From Bacteroidaceae bacterium (GTDB taxonomy: Bacteria; Bacteroidota; Bacteroidia; Bacteroidales; Bacteroidaceae), in the NCBI GenBank assembly GCA_017936265.1, contig JAGBFX010000014.1, positions 1-64,000 on the forward strand: DNA of 64,000 nt, written 5' to 3'. The notes below the pieces were generated by a model. It saw only the letters and a list, made by a program, of their open reading frames with translations, made no database searches and was not told where the DNA came from. Position 1 is the first letter of the stretch. Each line of letters begins with the position of its first letter. This document shows, in pieces, positions 43,554 to 52,488 of the stretch. The position numbers and the translations under genes are program-made.

Positions 43554-44855
43554 CTAATGATTTTCATTGAATTTCCGTAGCCTCTCCTCGAGCATTGCAT
43601 AATGGTGAGGCTTTATATTCGATGAGCATCCTCTTATACCCTTACGGGTTCCTCCTGTCGTTGCAAGGTCAATGCCGCTTATGCCATAATAGAGCAATTC
43701 TTTGAGCAGTTCCCCACCATCCATATCCTTGTAACCGATTGTGAAGAAGAAACCGTCACTGACAGGCTCTTCATCATCCTTGTCGTATACAATATGAAAA
43801 CCGTTGCGCAGCAGAATCTCCTTTATGCGTGCAGTGCGGTCGGCATACTCCTTAATATCATCGACAAAGCGGTACTCTCCGTCGCAGGCAGCCTTGAGCA
43901 TTGCCGCCATTGCACATTGTGCCGAATGTGAGACGCCCGAAGAGAATGAATAGAGGAACACGTATGCGAATGCAGCGCCAAAGCGTGCAATGCCGTAACG
44001 CTCCTTGAGAGAGTCGTAATGACGTTCGTAGAGCGCGTCACTTATGCATGCCATGGCAATGCGTTGACCTGCATAACTGAAGATCTTCGATGCGCTGATG
44101 AGGATTACATAATTATCGGTGTAGTGTGACACGCTCGGCTGATAAGGTGCCTGGAAAGGCACGCCCAGGTCCTTGCGGAAGTCCATGGTCATGTATGCCA
44201 TGTCCTCAATGACAACAACGTCATACTTCGTTGCAAGGCGACCTATGATTTCAATCTCATCATCATTTAGGCACATCCATGTGGGGTTGTTCGGGCTTGA
44301 ATAGAGCACTGCGCAGATATTCCCGTTCTTGAAATAGCTCTCAAGTTTGTCCTCGAGAGCCTTACCACGGTATTCGGCAATGTCGAACGATGCAATCTTC
44401 ACACCAATCACCTGTGCCTGCATCTTCTGCACCGGGAATCCCGGGTCTATGTAAAGCACTGTATCACGCTTTTCATCAAGCTGTGAGGCAAGCATCAGCG
44501 ATGCGAACGACGCCTGCATTGACCCTACAGTAGGAATGCAGCCGGCAGGACTTATATCAGTGTTTACAAAAGCTTTAATGAAGCGCGATGCTTGTTCCTT
44601 TACCTCTGGTATTCCGTCTATTATGGGATAGACCGATGCAACTCCACGTTGCAATGCCTCGCACTCGGCCTTTATGCCCACCGCCGAAGGCGGCAAACCG
44701 GGAACGCCCATTTCGAAATGGATGAACTCAATCCCTGTACGTGCCTCTGCAGCACGCACAACAGCGCCAATCTGACGTATTGACGCCGAGCGGATATCAT
44801 CTATTTCCAGCTCTTCTACGATTGAATCTATTATTTTTGAATCTACGATACACAT
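43554..44855 (-). CDS. PLP-dependent aminotransferase, class I/II
   Basis: A 433-residue fold-type I aminotransferase. The cofactor motifs are SSPNNPT (186-192, with Asn190), the ring-binding Asp218 and Tyr221 in IEDMAY, and the PLP lysine 257 in SASKIFSY. The N-terminus (SIRQIGAVVRAAEARTG) and the MGVPGLPPSAVGI segment match the bacterial family that includes aspartate/aromatic transaminases. No adjacent pathway gene identifies the substrate. Downstream it is bounded by the MITE-like element; upstream lies a 600-bp non-coding region. Confidence 0.92.
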   Translation of the reverse strand: MCIVDSKIIDSIVEELEIDDIRSASIRQIGAVVRAAEARTGIEFIHFEMGVPGLPPSAVGIKAECEALQRGVASVYPIIDGIPEVKEQASRFIKAFVNTDISPAGCIPTVGSMQASFASLMLASQLDEKRDTVLYIDPGFPVQKMQAQVIGVKIASFDIAEYRGKALEDKLESYFKNGNICAVLYSSPNNPTWMCLNDDEIEIIGRLATKYDVVVIEDMAYMTMDFRKDLGVPFQAPYQPSVSHYTDNYVILISASKIFSYAGQRIAMACISDALYERHYDSLKERYGIARFGAAFAYVFLYSFSSGVSHSAQCAMAAMLKAACDGEYRFVDDIKEYADRTARIKEILLRNGFHIVYDKDDEEPVSDGFFFTIGYKDMDGGELLKELLYYGISGIDLATTGGTRKGIRGCSSNIKPHHYAMLEERLRKFNENH

Positions 44856-45480
44856 TCTTTATACCTCTTTTCTTTGAGTCGGTTTCTCTCTTCTTGAGCA
44901 TTCTCCTTGCCTTGGCCTTACCGAGCATCTTCTTTGTAGCCCGGGAAATACTCTTTCCTTTCTTTTTGTACAGAATGAATAACAGCAAGGGAATCATAAA
45001 AACGGGAAATTATAGTAATAAATATAGTTCGTAAAAGGTTTTTATAACATTCAATTTCCTGCCATCCTAAGTGTAACGAAGGAACTCTTTAGCCCTGTGG
45101 TTTAGATGCTTCGCTACGCTCCAGCATGACAAATCCAATAATCATCCTCTCGCGGCTTTGTCATCCTGAACGTAGTGAACCAACGGTCAACACCCTGAGG
45201 GGCTAAAGTCAAGGACAATGCTTGCGTTTTCGCTTATTTGTCATTTCGAACGCATGTGAGAAATCTCTTATTTGGCGTTTTTTTTGAGATGCTTCGCTTC
45301 ACTCCAGCATGACAACCCAACAGCATTGCGTAACGCAGCCAACGCAAACAGCACCTTTGTTGTATAAAAGGCTCAATGACAAGGCTTGCGAAGTTTATGT
45401 AGTCAGGAGTTTAGTGAACCTAAATGACTAACTACATAAACAAGCATAACGCTGTAAGTGACCTTTTAGACATCAAAGTA
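44856..45480. repeat. Non-coding region with degenerate repeats
   Basis: No supported gene. From about 45085 to 45420 it contains several degenerate copies of one dispersed repeat in both orientations: 45109-45128 and 45286-45314 (GATGCTTCGC ... CTCCAGCATGACA), 45157-45215 (TTTGTCATCCTGAACG ... GGGGCTAAAGTCAAGGA) and 45237-45275 (TTTGTCATTTCGAACG ... GAGAAATCTC). A minus-strand 66-codon ORF (44797-44997) is Lys/Arg-rich and overlaps the aminotransferase start; I do not regard it as a likely gene. Confidence 0.6.
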
Positions 45481-47178
45481 TTAATCTTCCATCAACTTAC
45501 GATACCTCGCCTTCTTCGGTTCCTCGATACCCAGACGGCGCATCTTGTTCTCCTCGTAGTCAGAGTAAGAACCCTCGAAGCTGAAGACATTGCCGTCACC
45601 TTCGAATGCAATGATATGAGTACAGATACGGTCGAGGAACCAACGGTCGTGGCTGATTACAACTGCACAGCCTGCGAAGTTCTCAAGACCCTCCTCAAGC
45701 GCACGCAGTGTGTTCACGTCAATGTCATTGGTAGGCTCGTCGAGTAGCAGTACGTTGCCACCCTCTTTCAGAGCCATTGCAAGGTGCAGACGGTTACGTT
45801 CGCCACCCGAGAGGACACCGCACTTCTTCTCCTGGTCGGCACCCGAGAAGTTGAAGCGTGAAAGGTATGCACGCACGTTTATCTCCTTACCGCCAAGACG
45901 CATGAGCTCGTTACCCTGGCTCATTACCTCATAGACGGTCTTGTCAGCAACGATATCCTTGTGGTTCTGGTCAACGTATGCAATCTTTACGGTCTCACCA
46001 ACCTCGAATGTACCCTCATCGGCAGTCTCAAGGCCCATAATCATGCGGAAAAGCGTTGTCTTACCCGCACCGTTGGGACCAATTACACCCACAATGCCGT
46101 TAGGCGGAAGCATGAAGTTGAGGTTGCTGAAGAGATGCTTGCTGCCGAATGATTTGCCGATGTTGTCGGCAATGATTACCTTGTTACCCAAGCGCGGACC
46201 GTTAGGGATGAAGATTTCCAATTTCTCTTCGCGCTCCTTCTGGTCTTCGTTGAGCATGCGCTCATATGAGTTAAGACGCGCCTTACCCTTTGCCTGGCGT
46301 GCCTTGGGCGACATGCGCACCCACTCGAGCTCGCGCTCAAGAGTCTTGCGGCGCTTGCTTGCGCTCTTCTCCTCCTGCTCCATGCGCTTGGTCTTCTGCT
46401 CAAGCCATGAAGAGTAGTTACCCTGCCAGGGAATACCCTCGCCACGGTCAAGCTCAAGAATCCAGCCCGCAACGTCATCGAGGAAGTAACGGTCGTGGGT
46501 AACCGCGATTACGGTACCCTCGTACTGGTTCAGGTGCTGCTCCAACCAGTCTATGCTCTCGGCATCGAGGTGGTTGGTAGGCTCATCGAGGAGAAGCACA
46601 TCGGGCTTCTGAAGGAGCAGTCGGCACAGTGCCACACGGCGGCGTTCACCACCCGATAGGTGGTCAACCAGTTCGTCGGGAGCCGGGCAGCGGAGAGCCG
46701 CCATAGCACGCTCGAGCTTGCTGTCAAGGTTCCACGCATCAGTAGCGTCAATTATATCTTGAAGCTCAGCCTGACGTGCAAAAAGCGCGTTCATCTTATC
46801 CTCGTCCTCATAATATTCGGGAAGGCCGAACTTCATGTTGATTTCTTCATACTCGGCAAGAGCGTCCACAGTCGCCTGTACACCCTCCTTTACGCAATCC
46901 ATTACAGTCTTGCCGTCCTGCAGCTGCGGGTCCTGCGGCAGATAGCCTACAGAATAACCCGGTGACCACACCACATTACCCTGGAAATCATTGTCAAGGC
47001 CCGCGATAATCTTCATAAGGGTAGATTTACCCGCACCGTTCATACCCACGATACCAATCTTCGCACCATAGAAGAACGAAAGATAGATATTCTTCAACAC
47101 CTGTTTGTTTGTCTGCTTGATTGTCTTGCTCAAGCCCACCATCGAAAAGATGATTTTCTTGTCGTCTACTGTTGCCAT
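45481..47178 (-). CDS. ettA: Energy-dependent translational throttle protein EttA
   Basis: A 565-residue ABC-F protein without membrane helices. Two ABC domains: Walker A GMNGAGKST (45-53) and GPNGAGKTT, signatures LSGGERRRVALC and LSGGERNRLHLA, Walker B LLLDEPTNHLD and LLLDEPTNDID. A linker rich in Glu, Lys and Arg between them is the P-site tRNA interaction motif. EttA binds the ribosomal E site and controls entry into elongation according to the ATP/ADP ratio. Monocistronic, with a -7 element at 47225-47232. Confidence 0.93.
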   Translation of the reverse strand: MATVDDKKIIFSMVGLSKTIKQTNKQVLKNIYLSFFYGAKIGIVGMNGAGKSTLMKIIAGLDNDFQGNVVWSPGYSVGYLPQDPQLQDGKTVMDCVKEGVQATVDALAEYEEINMKFGLPEYYEDEDKMNALFARQAELQDIIDATDAWNLDSKLERAMAALRCPAPDELVDHLSGGERRRVALCRLLLQKPDVLLLDEPTNHLDAESIDWLEQHLNQYEGTVIAVTHDRYFLDDVAGWILELDRGEGIPWQGNYSSWLEQKTKRMEQEEKSASKRRKTLERELEWVRMSPKARQAKGKARLNSYERMLNEDQKEREEKLEIFIPNGPRLGNKVIIADNIGKSFGSKHLFSNLNFMLPPNGIVGVIGPNGAGKTTLFRMIMGLETADEGTFEVGETVKIAYVDQNHKDIVADKTVYEVMSQGNELMRLGGKEINVRAYLSRFNFSGADQEKKCGVLSGGERNRLHLAMALKEGGNVLLLDEPTNDIDVNTLRALEEGLENFAGCAVVISHDRWFLDRICTHIIAFEGDGNVFSFEGSYSDYEENKMRRLGIEEPKKARYRKLMED

Positions 47179-47224
47179 AAATGTATTTTATAGTTTATAT
47201 TATACCCAAAATAGAAATTTGTTG

Positions 47225-47232
47225 CGAAGATA
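47225..47232 (-). promoter_or_regulatory. -7 element of ettA
   Basis: Minus-strand TATCTTCG, 47 bp before the ettA start; followed by GCAAC. Confidence 0.5.
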
Positions 47233-47399
47233 ATAAAAATAATTATAATATATAAATACAATATTATGCTAACGCGAGCAGATTCAAAACTTTGTTTTGT
47301 CATCCTGGAACGAAGTTCACCGTCTGGAGAGATAAAGCCAAGGAACTCCGTCTTTCACATTTATAAGATACTTCGCGACATTTCCATCCCCCCCCCAAA

Positions 47400-47443
47400 A
47401 AAACAAAACAATCCAGCAGTCTTGTGCTGGATTGTTTTGTTTT
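47400..47443 (-). terminator. Terminator of AbiEii-like gene
   Basis: A 19-bp stem around TCCAGCA / TGCTGGA, with a 6-base loop. On the minus strand it is followed by seven T and then nine G (a C9 tract at 47388-47396 on the plus strand). Confidence 0.85.
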
Positions 47444-47456
47444 CACAAAAACGTTC

Positions 47457-48086
47457 TTATTTATAAACTCGGGCAGGATTATTTGTCATGTCCACAAGAC
47501 GTTGGGCAATCTTATCCCAAACAAAAGCCTCGTTTGTCATAATGTCCGATTCTTCAAAGTTTATATCATCAAAATAGACAAGGGATTTAACCGGCATCAA
47601 AACATTTGAATTAAGATACTTTGCCAAATAGAACTGTAACATTTCATCCAATGAATACATTGTTGACAAAGTCGCAATATCTATAAAATCTTTTATTCGT
47701 GTGCCATTATGTGAAATGGCATCTAATTTCATTGCAATTATATCAGGAATACTTTCTAAACGGACACCATCAATAATATCGGGGTCTTTGATTTGCGGGT
47801 AATTAAAACGTATGCAGTCAATCATTATACCATCTATAAAGCCTTTCAATGTCTGTCCACGTTCAAAGGCAACTTTCATCGCATACTTTTCTACCAGCAT
47901 CTCGCGCAATTCCACAATATTGAATTCTTCTTTTGTAAAGAAGTGAAGGTCAATACTCTTTCTATGTCCAATGCGGAGAGCAAGTGCAGTGCCACCAACA
48001 AGATTGAATGATGACATTAGCGGTTCACTTTGCAACTTTCTCAAAAGTTCCAATGTCCTCGGTTCGACTGTCTGTGCCTGCAACAT
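47457..48086 (-). CDS. AbiEii/DUF1814-type nucleotidyltransferase
   Basis: A 209-residue member of the AbiEii/AbiGii toxin family (DNA polymerase beta-like nucleotidyltransferase fold). The N-terminal motif GGTAL (31-35) and HRKSIDLHFF (41-50) are present; in the family the DxD pair normally reads D-x-D, but here it is Asp46-Leu47-His48, so one catalytic metal ligand is replaced. The rest matches the family (ISHNGTRIKDFIDIATL at about 127-143). AbiE systems abort phage infection; the antitoxin is the upstream gene. It is translated from a start 46 bp inside the preceding gene. Whether it remains toxic is uncertain. Confidence 0.85.
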   Translation of the reverse strand: MLQAQTVEPRTLELLRKLQSEPLMSSFNLVGGTALALRIGHRKSIDLHFFTKEEFNIVELREMLVEKYAMKVAFERGQTLKGFIDGIMIDCIRFNYPQIKDPDIIDGVRLESIPDIIAMKLDAISHNGTRIKDFIDIATLSTMYSLDEMLQFYLAKYLNSNVLMPVKSLVYFDDINFEESDIMTNEAFVWDKIAQRLVDMTNNPARVYK

Positions 48087-48361
48087 CTTAATTCCTCTTT
48101 TTTAAGTTTGAAAGCCAGACAAACAAAATTTATATCTATCGGACTCAAATACGGAATGCTTTTAATCACTTCACGGAATCCGGTTTTTCCACCATACATG
48201 TCAAATGCAGCATAGTAATCTTCGGGGCAGCCAAGTTCAATCACACGTTGCACAACAAGCGTACGTGAACCCTGCCAATCAAAGTCCTTCAAATCATACT
48301 CCCACAACAATGCAGGATTAAGACTGTGTCCGTTTTGAATATAATTGTCAAGTATTACCAT
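48041..48361 (-). CDS. Small DUF6922-like protein, AbiEii partner
   Basis: A 106-residue protein. Its N-terminus (NPALLWEYDLKDFDWQGSR) and central ERVIELG-like helix pattern match small proteins that precede AbiEii-type nucleotidyltransferases in Bacteroidetes. It overlaps the downstream gene by 46 bp, so both are made from one transcript with a promoter at 48382. It occupies the antitoxin position of an AbiE-type pair, although it lacks the winged-helix DNA-binding domain of AbiEi. The antitoxin role is inference from position. Confidence 0.75.
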   Translation of the reverse strand: MVILDNYIQNGHSLNPALLWEYDLKDFDWQGSRTLVVQRVIELGCPEDYYAAFDMYGGKTGFREVIKSIPYLSPIDINFVCLAFKLKKEELRCCRHRQSNRGHWNF

Positions 48362-48381
48362 ACAGTATTATCTACTTGGAG

Positions 48382-48412
48382 CAAAGGTAGCACATTTCCA
48401 ACAAAAGACAAA
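48382..48412 (-). promoter_or_regulatory. Promoter of AbiEii-like module
   Basis: Minus-strand TACCTTTG at 48382-48389 with TTTG 19 bp upstream (around 48409-48412) is an excellent match to the Bacteroidetes promoter. The -7 element is 20 bp before the start codon of the first gene. Confidence 0.75.
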
Positions 48413-48772
48413 CAGCATAACACCATGCAGCAAGTCTCTCTTTCAATACACATAAAATCCCCCGAAACAACCTTTTAACAACAAGCAGTTCAGAAGGGAT
48501 TTATTAAATTCTTTTTTTGGAGCTAACATGCGACTAGCGTTGTAAACACCCCAGTGCAAAAAGGACAGTTGGCAAAGAATCGGCCAAGGTGGGCTGATTG
48601 TTGAAGTATGTTGTAATCAATACCACACGCCAATAGTCAATATGTGAGACTGTCTCACTTTTTGGCTTTGCTTTAGACCTAACGCGACACTATCACTCTA
48701 TAATTGTGATTGTCTTATGTACTTATGTTCTTATGTCAAAGTGTTATTGAGATGCTTGACTTTAGCTCCTTC

Positions 48773-48960
48773 GGCTTTTTAGCAAGGCTGACGCCTTCGG
48801 GCTTTTTAGCAAGGCTGACGCCTTCGGGCTTTTTAGCAAGGCTGACGCCTTCGGGCTTTTTAGCAAGGCTGACGCCTTCGGGCTTTTTAGCAAGGCTGAC
48901 GCCTCCGGCTTTTTAGCAAGGCTGACGCCTTCGGCTTTTTAGCAAGGCTGACGCCTCCGG
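48773..48960. repeat. 27-bp tandem repeat, seven copies
   Basis: The unit, which contains TTTTTAGCAAGGCTGACGCC, repeats seven times; AGCAAGG starts at 48781, 48808, 48835, 48862, 48889, 48915 and 48941. The first spacings are exactly 27 bp and the last two are 26 bp, where GGG is shortened to GG. Units are nearly identical, so the array expanded recently or is kept homogeneous. No spacers separate the units, which excludes CRISPR. Confidence 0.9.
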
Positions 48961-49016
48961 GCGTCGACCGTTGGTTCGCTTCGCTCAGCATGACAATGCT
49001 AACGGATAGCGCTTTG

Positions 49017-50360
49017 TCACATTTGGGCCTCTGCTAAAAACCTCTTCAGCAGGAATGTCAGAAAATACGGAAAGGTGTAGAATTTGCCATTGTAACCGAT
49101 GTTCTTGTACCCCAGTTTTATTCCGTATTTTATATCGGGGTATTTGTCTTCTTTCAATAGATTGTTAAGCGATGCGGTTGCACCATCGTTTGCTTTTACT
49201 TCTATTGGTATAAGAGAGTCGGTGTCTCTTACAAAAAAGTCCATTTCTATTGGAGGCCTGTCATTGCTATAATAGTATAGGGGATATCCTTGTTTTACAA
49301 GCATGTCTGCAACGATATTCTCATATATAGCTCCTTTGTAGGTACCTAGGTTCTTGTTCGCTCTCAAATCTTCTTGTGCTTCTTCGTCGAGCGAGGCAAT
49401 CAAAAGGCCGGTATCCTTGTAATATACTTTGTACATTTTGGGGTCATAGTTGCCTTTTAGCGGGAGTTCAGGATGGTTCATACAGTAGCAGATGTTGACT
49501 ACACCGGCATCGGCAAGCCATTCTACGCAACCCATATAATCCCTGTTACGTGCATTCTTGCCTATCTTGGTAATTTGGAAACGTTTATTCTCCTTTGCAA
49601 GGAATGCAGAAATATGATTATATACAGCCTTGACCTTAGCCTTGTCAAGTCCTTCGACATATTTTGTGATATCTTCCTCATAGTCTTTAAGCAACTGTTG
49701 CTGTATGGCAAATGTTCCGCTGAAGTTCTTGTTTTTTATATAAGTGTTTACCACCTCGGGCATGCCGCCAATGGTTACATAGTCACGAAAGAGAGCGAAA
49801 AGAGTATCCATCTGCAATGTGTTCAGCGGTCTTATATCCAGCATATGTTGATAAAGGTCCTCGACAAGTTCATCTGAATAGCCTTTAGCCCAAAGGAACT
49901 CCTCAAAGTCCATTGAATGCATTTCGTAATCTTCTTTATAACCTACACTGTTCGATTCTATCTCCTTGTAGTTTATTCCCATTAAAGAACCCGAACAAAT
50001 GACATCGAACCGTCCGTCGAGTTTGAAGAACTTCAAAGATGTGGCACAGTTGGGGCAGGCCTGCAGTTCATCGAAAAAGAAGACTGTTTCACCCGGAATA
50101 AACTTGAATTCCGGATTAAGCAATGAAATATTCTTAAGGATTGTGTCAACCTCAAAGCTATCATCGAATATAGCCTTGTATTTCTTTTGCTCCACAAAAT
50201 TAATCTGTATCACACTTTTGTAATTATGCTTGACAAATTGCTCAATGGAGCGCGTCTTTCCAATCTGACGGGCGCCTTTTACTATAAGCGGTTTTCTGTC
50301 GGGGTTACTCTTCCAAGCAACCAGATATGCGTCTATTTTTCTTTTAAGAAGTTCTTCCAT
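49017..50360 (-). CDS. AAA ATPase with DUF4143-type C-terminus
   Basis: A 447-residue protein with an ATPase P-loop GARQIGKT (29-36) and Walker B FFFDE (94-98), and a C-terminal PD-(D/E)XK-like DUF4143 domain (from about 220) with the MDFFV ... IPIEVKAN strand-turn that carries Asp, Glu and Lys. Many copies of this family occur in Bacteroidetes genomes; they are thought to be mobile-element-like or nuclease-linked proteins, but no function is proven. It is flanked on both sides by repeat-rich non-coding DNA and has its own -7 element at 50386. Confidence 0.85.
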   Translation of the reverse strand: MEELLKRKIDAYLVAWKSNPDRKPLIVKGARQIGKTRSIEQFVKHNYKSVIQINFVEQKKYKAIFDDSFEVDTILKNISLLNPEFKFIPGETVFFFDELQACPNCATSLKFFKLDGRFDVICSGSLMGINYKEIESNSVGYKEDYEMHSMDFEEFLWAKGYSDELVEDLYQHMLDIRPLNTLQMDTLFALFRDYVTIGGMPEVVNTYIKNKNFSGTFAIQQQLLKDYEEDITKYVEGLDKAKVKAVYNHISAFLAKENKRFQITKIGKNARNRDYMGCVEWLADAGVVNICYCMNHPELPLKGNYDPKMYKVYYKDTGLLIASLDEEAQEDLRANKNLGTYKGAIYENIVADMLVKQGYPLYYYSNDRPPIEMDFFVRDTDSLIPIEVKANDGATASLNNLLKEDKYPDIKYGIKLGYKNIGYNGKFYTFPYFLTFLLKRFLAEAQM

Positions 50361-50772
50361 GTCGCAACGTACTAATAGTCAACCGCAAATATAGTATTTT
50401 TCACACAATAACACCCAAAAACGGGCACAAATTTCACATAATCTACCATGTTTTTATTGTTTTTTTCACATTTTTACATTCAAATACCGTAAAAACGCTG
50501 GGATGACAGGTCCGATTGAGTTCCCACGTCGCAATAGTCTTATGTGCTTATGTTCTTATGTCAAAAAAAGAATTGAGATCCCTCACTGCGTTTCGGAATG
50601 ACAAAACGTTGCCTTTGCTTCCGTTTTCGCCTTTCCGATTTCAACTTTCAACTATGCGCAGGAACTCCCTCCGCTTCGCTCGTCCCTCTTTCAAAAGAGG
50701 GACAGTTTAGGCAGTTCTGACTCTGTTATCTGTGCTCTTTGCTCTGTTCTCTGTTATCTGTACTCTGCAGCA
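50361..50772. repeat. Non-coding region with degenerate repeats
   Basis: No supportable gene. It contains the -7 element TATATTTG (50386-50393, minus) of the DUF4143 gene, the second copy of a CTTATGT triplet segment (50537-50565), a dispersed repeat copy (50568-50604, GAGATCCCTCACTGCG ... GGAATGACA), a small hairpin CCCTCTTT-CA-AAAGAGGG (50685-50702), and a CTGTTATCTGT motif (50727-50766) that recurs at 52271-52288. Confidence 0.6.
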
Positions 50773-52128
50773 TTACAACAGCCTTTTCCTGTATGCGACA
50801 AAAAATACCACAACAATTACAAATGTAGCAACTTCGCTTAGTGGCATGGCGAGCCATATTCCTTTGACGCCTAAAGCACCGGGGAGAAGTATGAAACAAG
50901 GGAGCATGAAGATTACTCCGCGAAGGAGGGCGAAGATTATTGCGGGGCGGGCGCGTTCGATGCTCTGGAAATAGCCCACAGCGACAAGGTTAAGTATAAA
51001 GAATAGAAAGCCTGTGGCAAAATAAGGGAAACCGCTGACTGCTATCTGCGCCGCAGGCTCGGCAGCGGGGATGAAGAGGCCTACCAACAGCCCAGGGAAC
51101 ATCGTGAATGCAACTATCGAAAGCAGCGACCCCACCACTGCTGTGCGGCAGGAGATTGCCAGTGCTTCCGCCACACGGTCTTTACGTCCGAGACCGTAGT
51201 TGAAACTGACAATGGGTTGTGCCGACTCGGCAATGGCGTTACCGAACATGAACACGAACGGTAGATAGTAACATGCGACACCGAATGCGCCCACACCTGC
51301 ATCGCCAAGGTAGTTCATGAACACCTGGTTGCCCATGAACATGAGCATTGCCATTGTTACCTCGCTGAACATGGCCGGGAAGCCAATCTTGCATTGGTAG
51401 GCGATATTGCGCACTGTTAAGGCAAAGCTCTTCATGCTCATCTTTATGCGGTAGAGTGTGAGTGTCTTTGCACTTAAAACAATATATGACACAGCCATAA
51501 CACCGCCTACAACCGTGCTCAATGTCGAGGCAATGGCAGCACCTTTAACACCCATGCCAAGCGGGAAGATGAATACCCAGTCGAGCAGCATGTTGAGCGC
51601 TGCGGGGACCACATTACACCACATGGCGTACTTGGGCGCACCGTCGAGGCGTATGATGAAGAGGCCTATAATCGACCACACCATGAAGAGTGCCGATGGT
51701 ATGAGATAGACCATATAGTCGCGCACAAGCGGCAGCAGTGACGGAGAAGCACCCAACCAAAGCGATATGCGCTCGGGCATTGCAAGCACAATCGCTGTAA
51801 CAGCAAGGACAAAAAGCCCCGAGAAGAGCATTGCCTGAGTAGTATTGATGCGTGCGGCCTTGACATTCTCTTTAGAGAGGTGTATTGAGGCTACAACAGA
51901 CGCACCCATTCCCATCATGAGCGCGAAGCCCGAGAGCACAAGGAATATGGGATAGCAGATGTTTATCGCCGCTATTCCGTGGCTGCCCACGCCCCACCCC
52001 ACGAACATGCCGTCGGCCACCGTCAACAGCGACCAGCTTGCCATGCCCATCAATGTGGGGAAAAATATCTGTCTGAAAAGTCTGGGAACCTTAACCGTTC
52101 CAAAATCTATATCATCTCTGCCTGACAT
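50773..52128 (-). CDS. MATE-family multidrug exporter
   Basis: A 451-residue membrane protein with twelve predicted helices in two halves of about 220 residues, the MATE/NorM layout. Features include the family segment GMASWSLLTVADGMFVG near residues 32-48, with Asp43 in helix 1 where MATE proteins keep an ion-coupling acidic residue, and the second-half QVFMNYLGDAGVGAFGVACYY. MATE exporters extrude cationic drugs or metabolites with Na+ or H+ antiport. Monocistronic, with the shared palindromic promoter element at 52136-52160. Confidence 0.92.
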   Translation of the reverse strand: MSGRDDIDFGTVKVPRLFRQIFFPTLMGMASWSLLTVADGMFVGWGVGSHGIAAINICYPIFLVLSGFALMMGMGASVVASIHLSKENVKAARINTTQAMLFSGLFVLAVTAIVLAMPERISLWLGASPSLLPLVRDYMVYLIPSALFMVWSIIGLFIIRLDGAPKYAMWCNVVPAALNMLLDWVFIFPLGMGVKGAAIASTLSTVVGGVMAVSYIVLSAKTLTLYRIKMSMKSFALTVRNIAYQCKIGFPAMFSEVTMAMLMFMGNQVFMNYLGDAGVGAFGVACYYLPFVFMFGNAIAESAQPIVSFNYGLGRKDRVAEALAISCRTAVVGSLLSIVAFTMFPGLLVGLFIPAAEPAAQIAVSGFPYFATGFLFFILNLVAVGYFQSIERARPAIIFALLRGVIFMLPCFILLPGALGVKGIWLAMPLSEVATFVIVVVFFVAYRKRLL

Positions 52129-52488
52129 AATTGTTAATTTCGCGGTTTACCGCAAAAATAACAATTGAAACTGAAAACTGAAAGGTGAAAGCGGAAAAGT
52201 TCAAGCGCCGATGGTTTTATACAGAAATAAAAAGCTAAAGCCCAGACCATCTAAGCCTACAGTTTTCATCTGAGTTCTGTTATCTGTACTCTGTTGGCTA
52301 TACTCAATAAAGTTTCTCACAGACCCCCTCCCCTGCGGGACTCCCCCTAACTTAGAGGGAGAGTTTTTAGTCAGTAAACTTTCCTCTGTCATCTTTAACC
52401 CCACTTCGTGGGCTTGAACCTTGGCTGCGCTCGCTGTAAAAGCTCAAGTAAACTTGGCTTTCGCTCGCTTGGCACAAGCTTTCATCTA
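52129..52488. repeat. Non-coding region upstream of MATE gene
   Basis: Contains the shared promoter element (52136-52160). From 52161 to 52488 I see no gene: a CTGTTATCTGT motif (52271-52288), a hairpin-forming segment at 52335-52365 (CTCCCCCTAA / TTAGAGGGAG), and a pyrimidine-rich stretch with several ATCTTTC units just before the GNAT stop codon. Confidence 0.55.
52136..52160 (-). promoter_or_regulatory. MATE promoter with shared palindromic element
   Basis: Minus-strand -7 TATTTTTG (52153-52160), followed directly by the palindrome GCGGT-AA-ACCGC. The 25 bp are identical to 37107-37131. The -7 element is 25 bp before the start codon, so the palindrome covers the predicted start of transcription. 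Confidence 0.75.

Larger units (their letters stand above)
48362..49016. repeat. Non-coding region with repeats
   Basis: Apart from the promoter at 48382, this 655-bp gap contains no supportable gene. It holds a 29-bp segment at 48712-48740 (three CTTATGT units) that recurs almost unchanged at 50537-50565, and the seven-copy tandem repeat at 48773-48960. A degraded dispersed repeat ends it (48980-49005, CTTCGCTCAGCATGACA). An apparent plus-strand ORF, 48710-48916, merely reads through the tandem repeat. Confidence 0.7.

Noticed and set aside
44797..44997. A 66-codon Lys/Arg-rich minus-strand ORF.
   Set aside because: It overlaps the start of the aminotransferase gene by about 60 bp and has no family match I recognise. 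It could be a small basic peptide, but nothing else supports it.
45424..45747. A plus-strand ORF across the end of ettA.
   Set aside because: Antisense to the conserved C-terminus of EttA and starting in repeat-derived sequence.
48710..48916. A plus-strand ORF of repeated SGFLARLTP units.
   Set aside because: It is only the reading frame of a 27-bp tandem repeat; the 26-bp units later in the array break the frame and there is no start-region context.
48773..48960. CRISPR array.
   Set aside because: The units abut directly with no unique spacers, and no cas genes are nearby.
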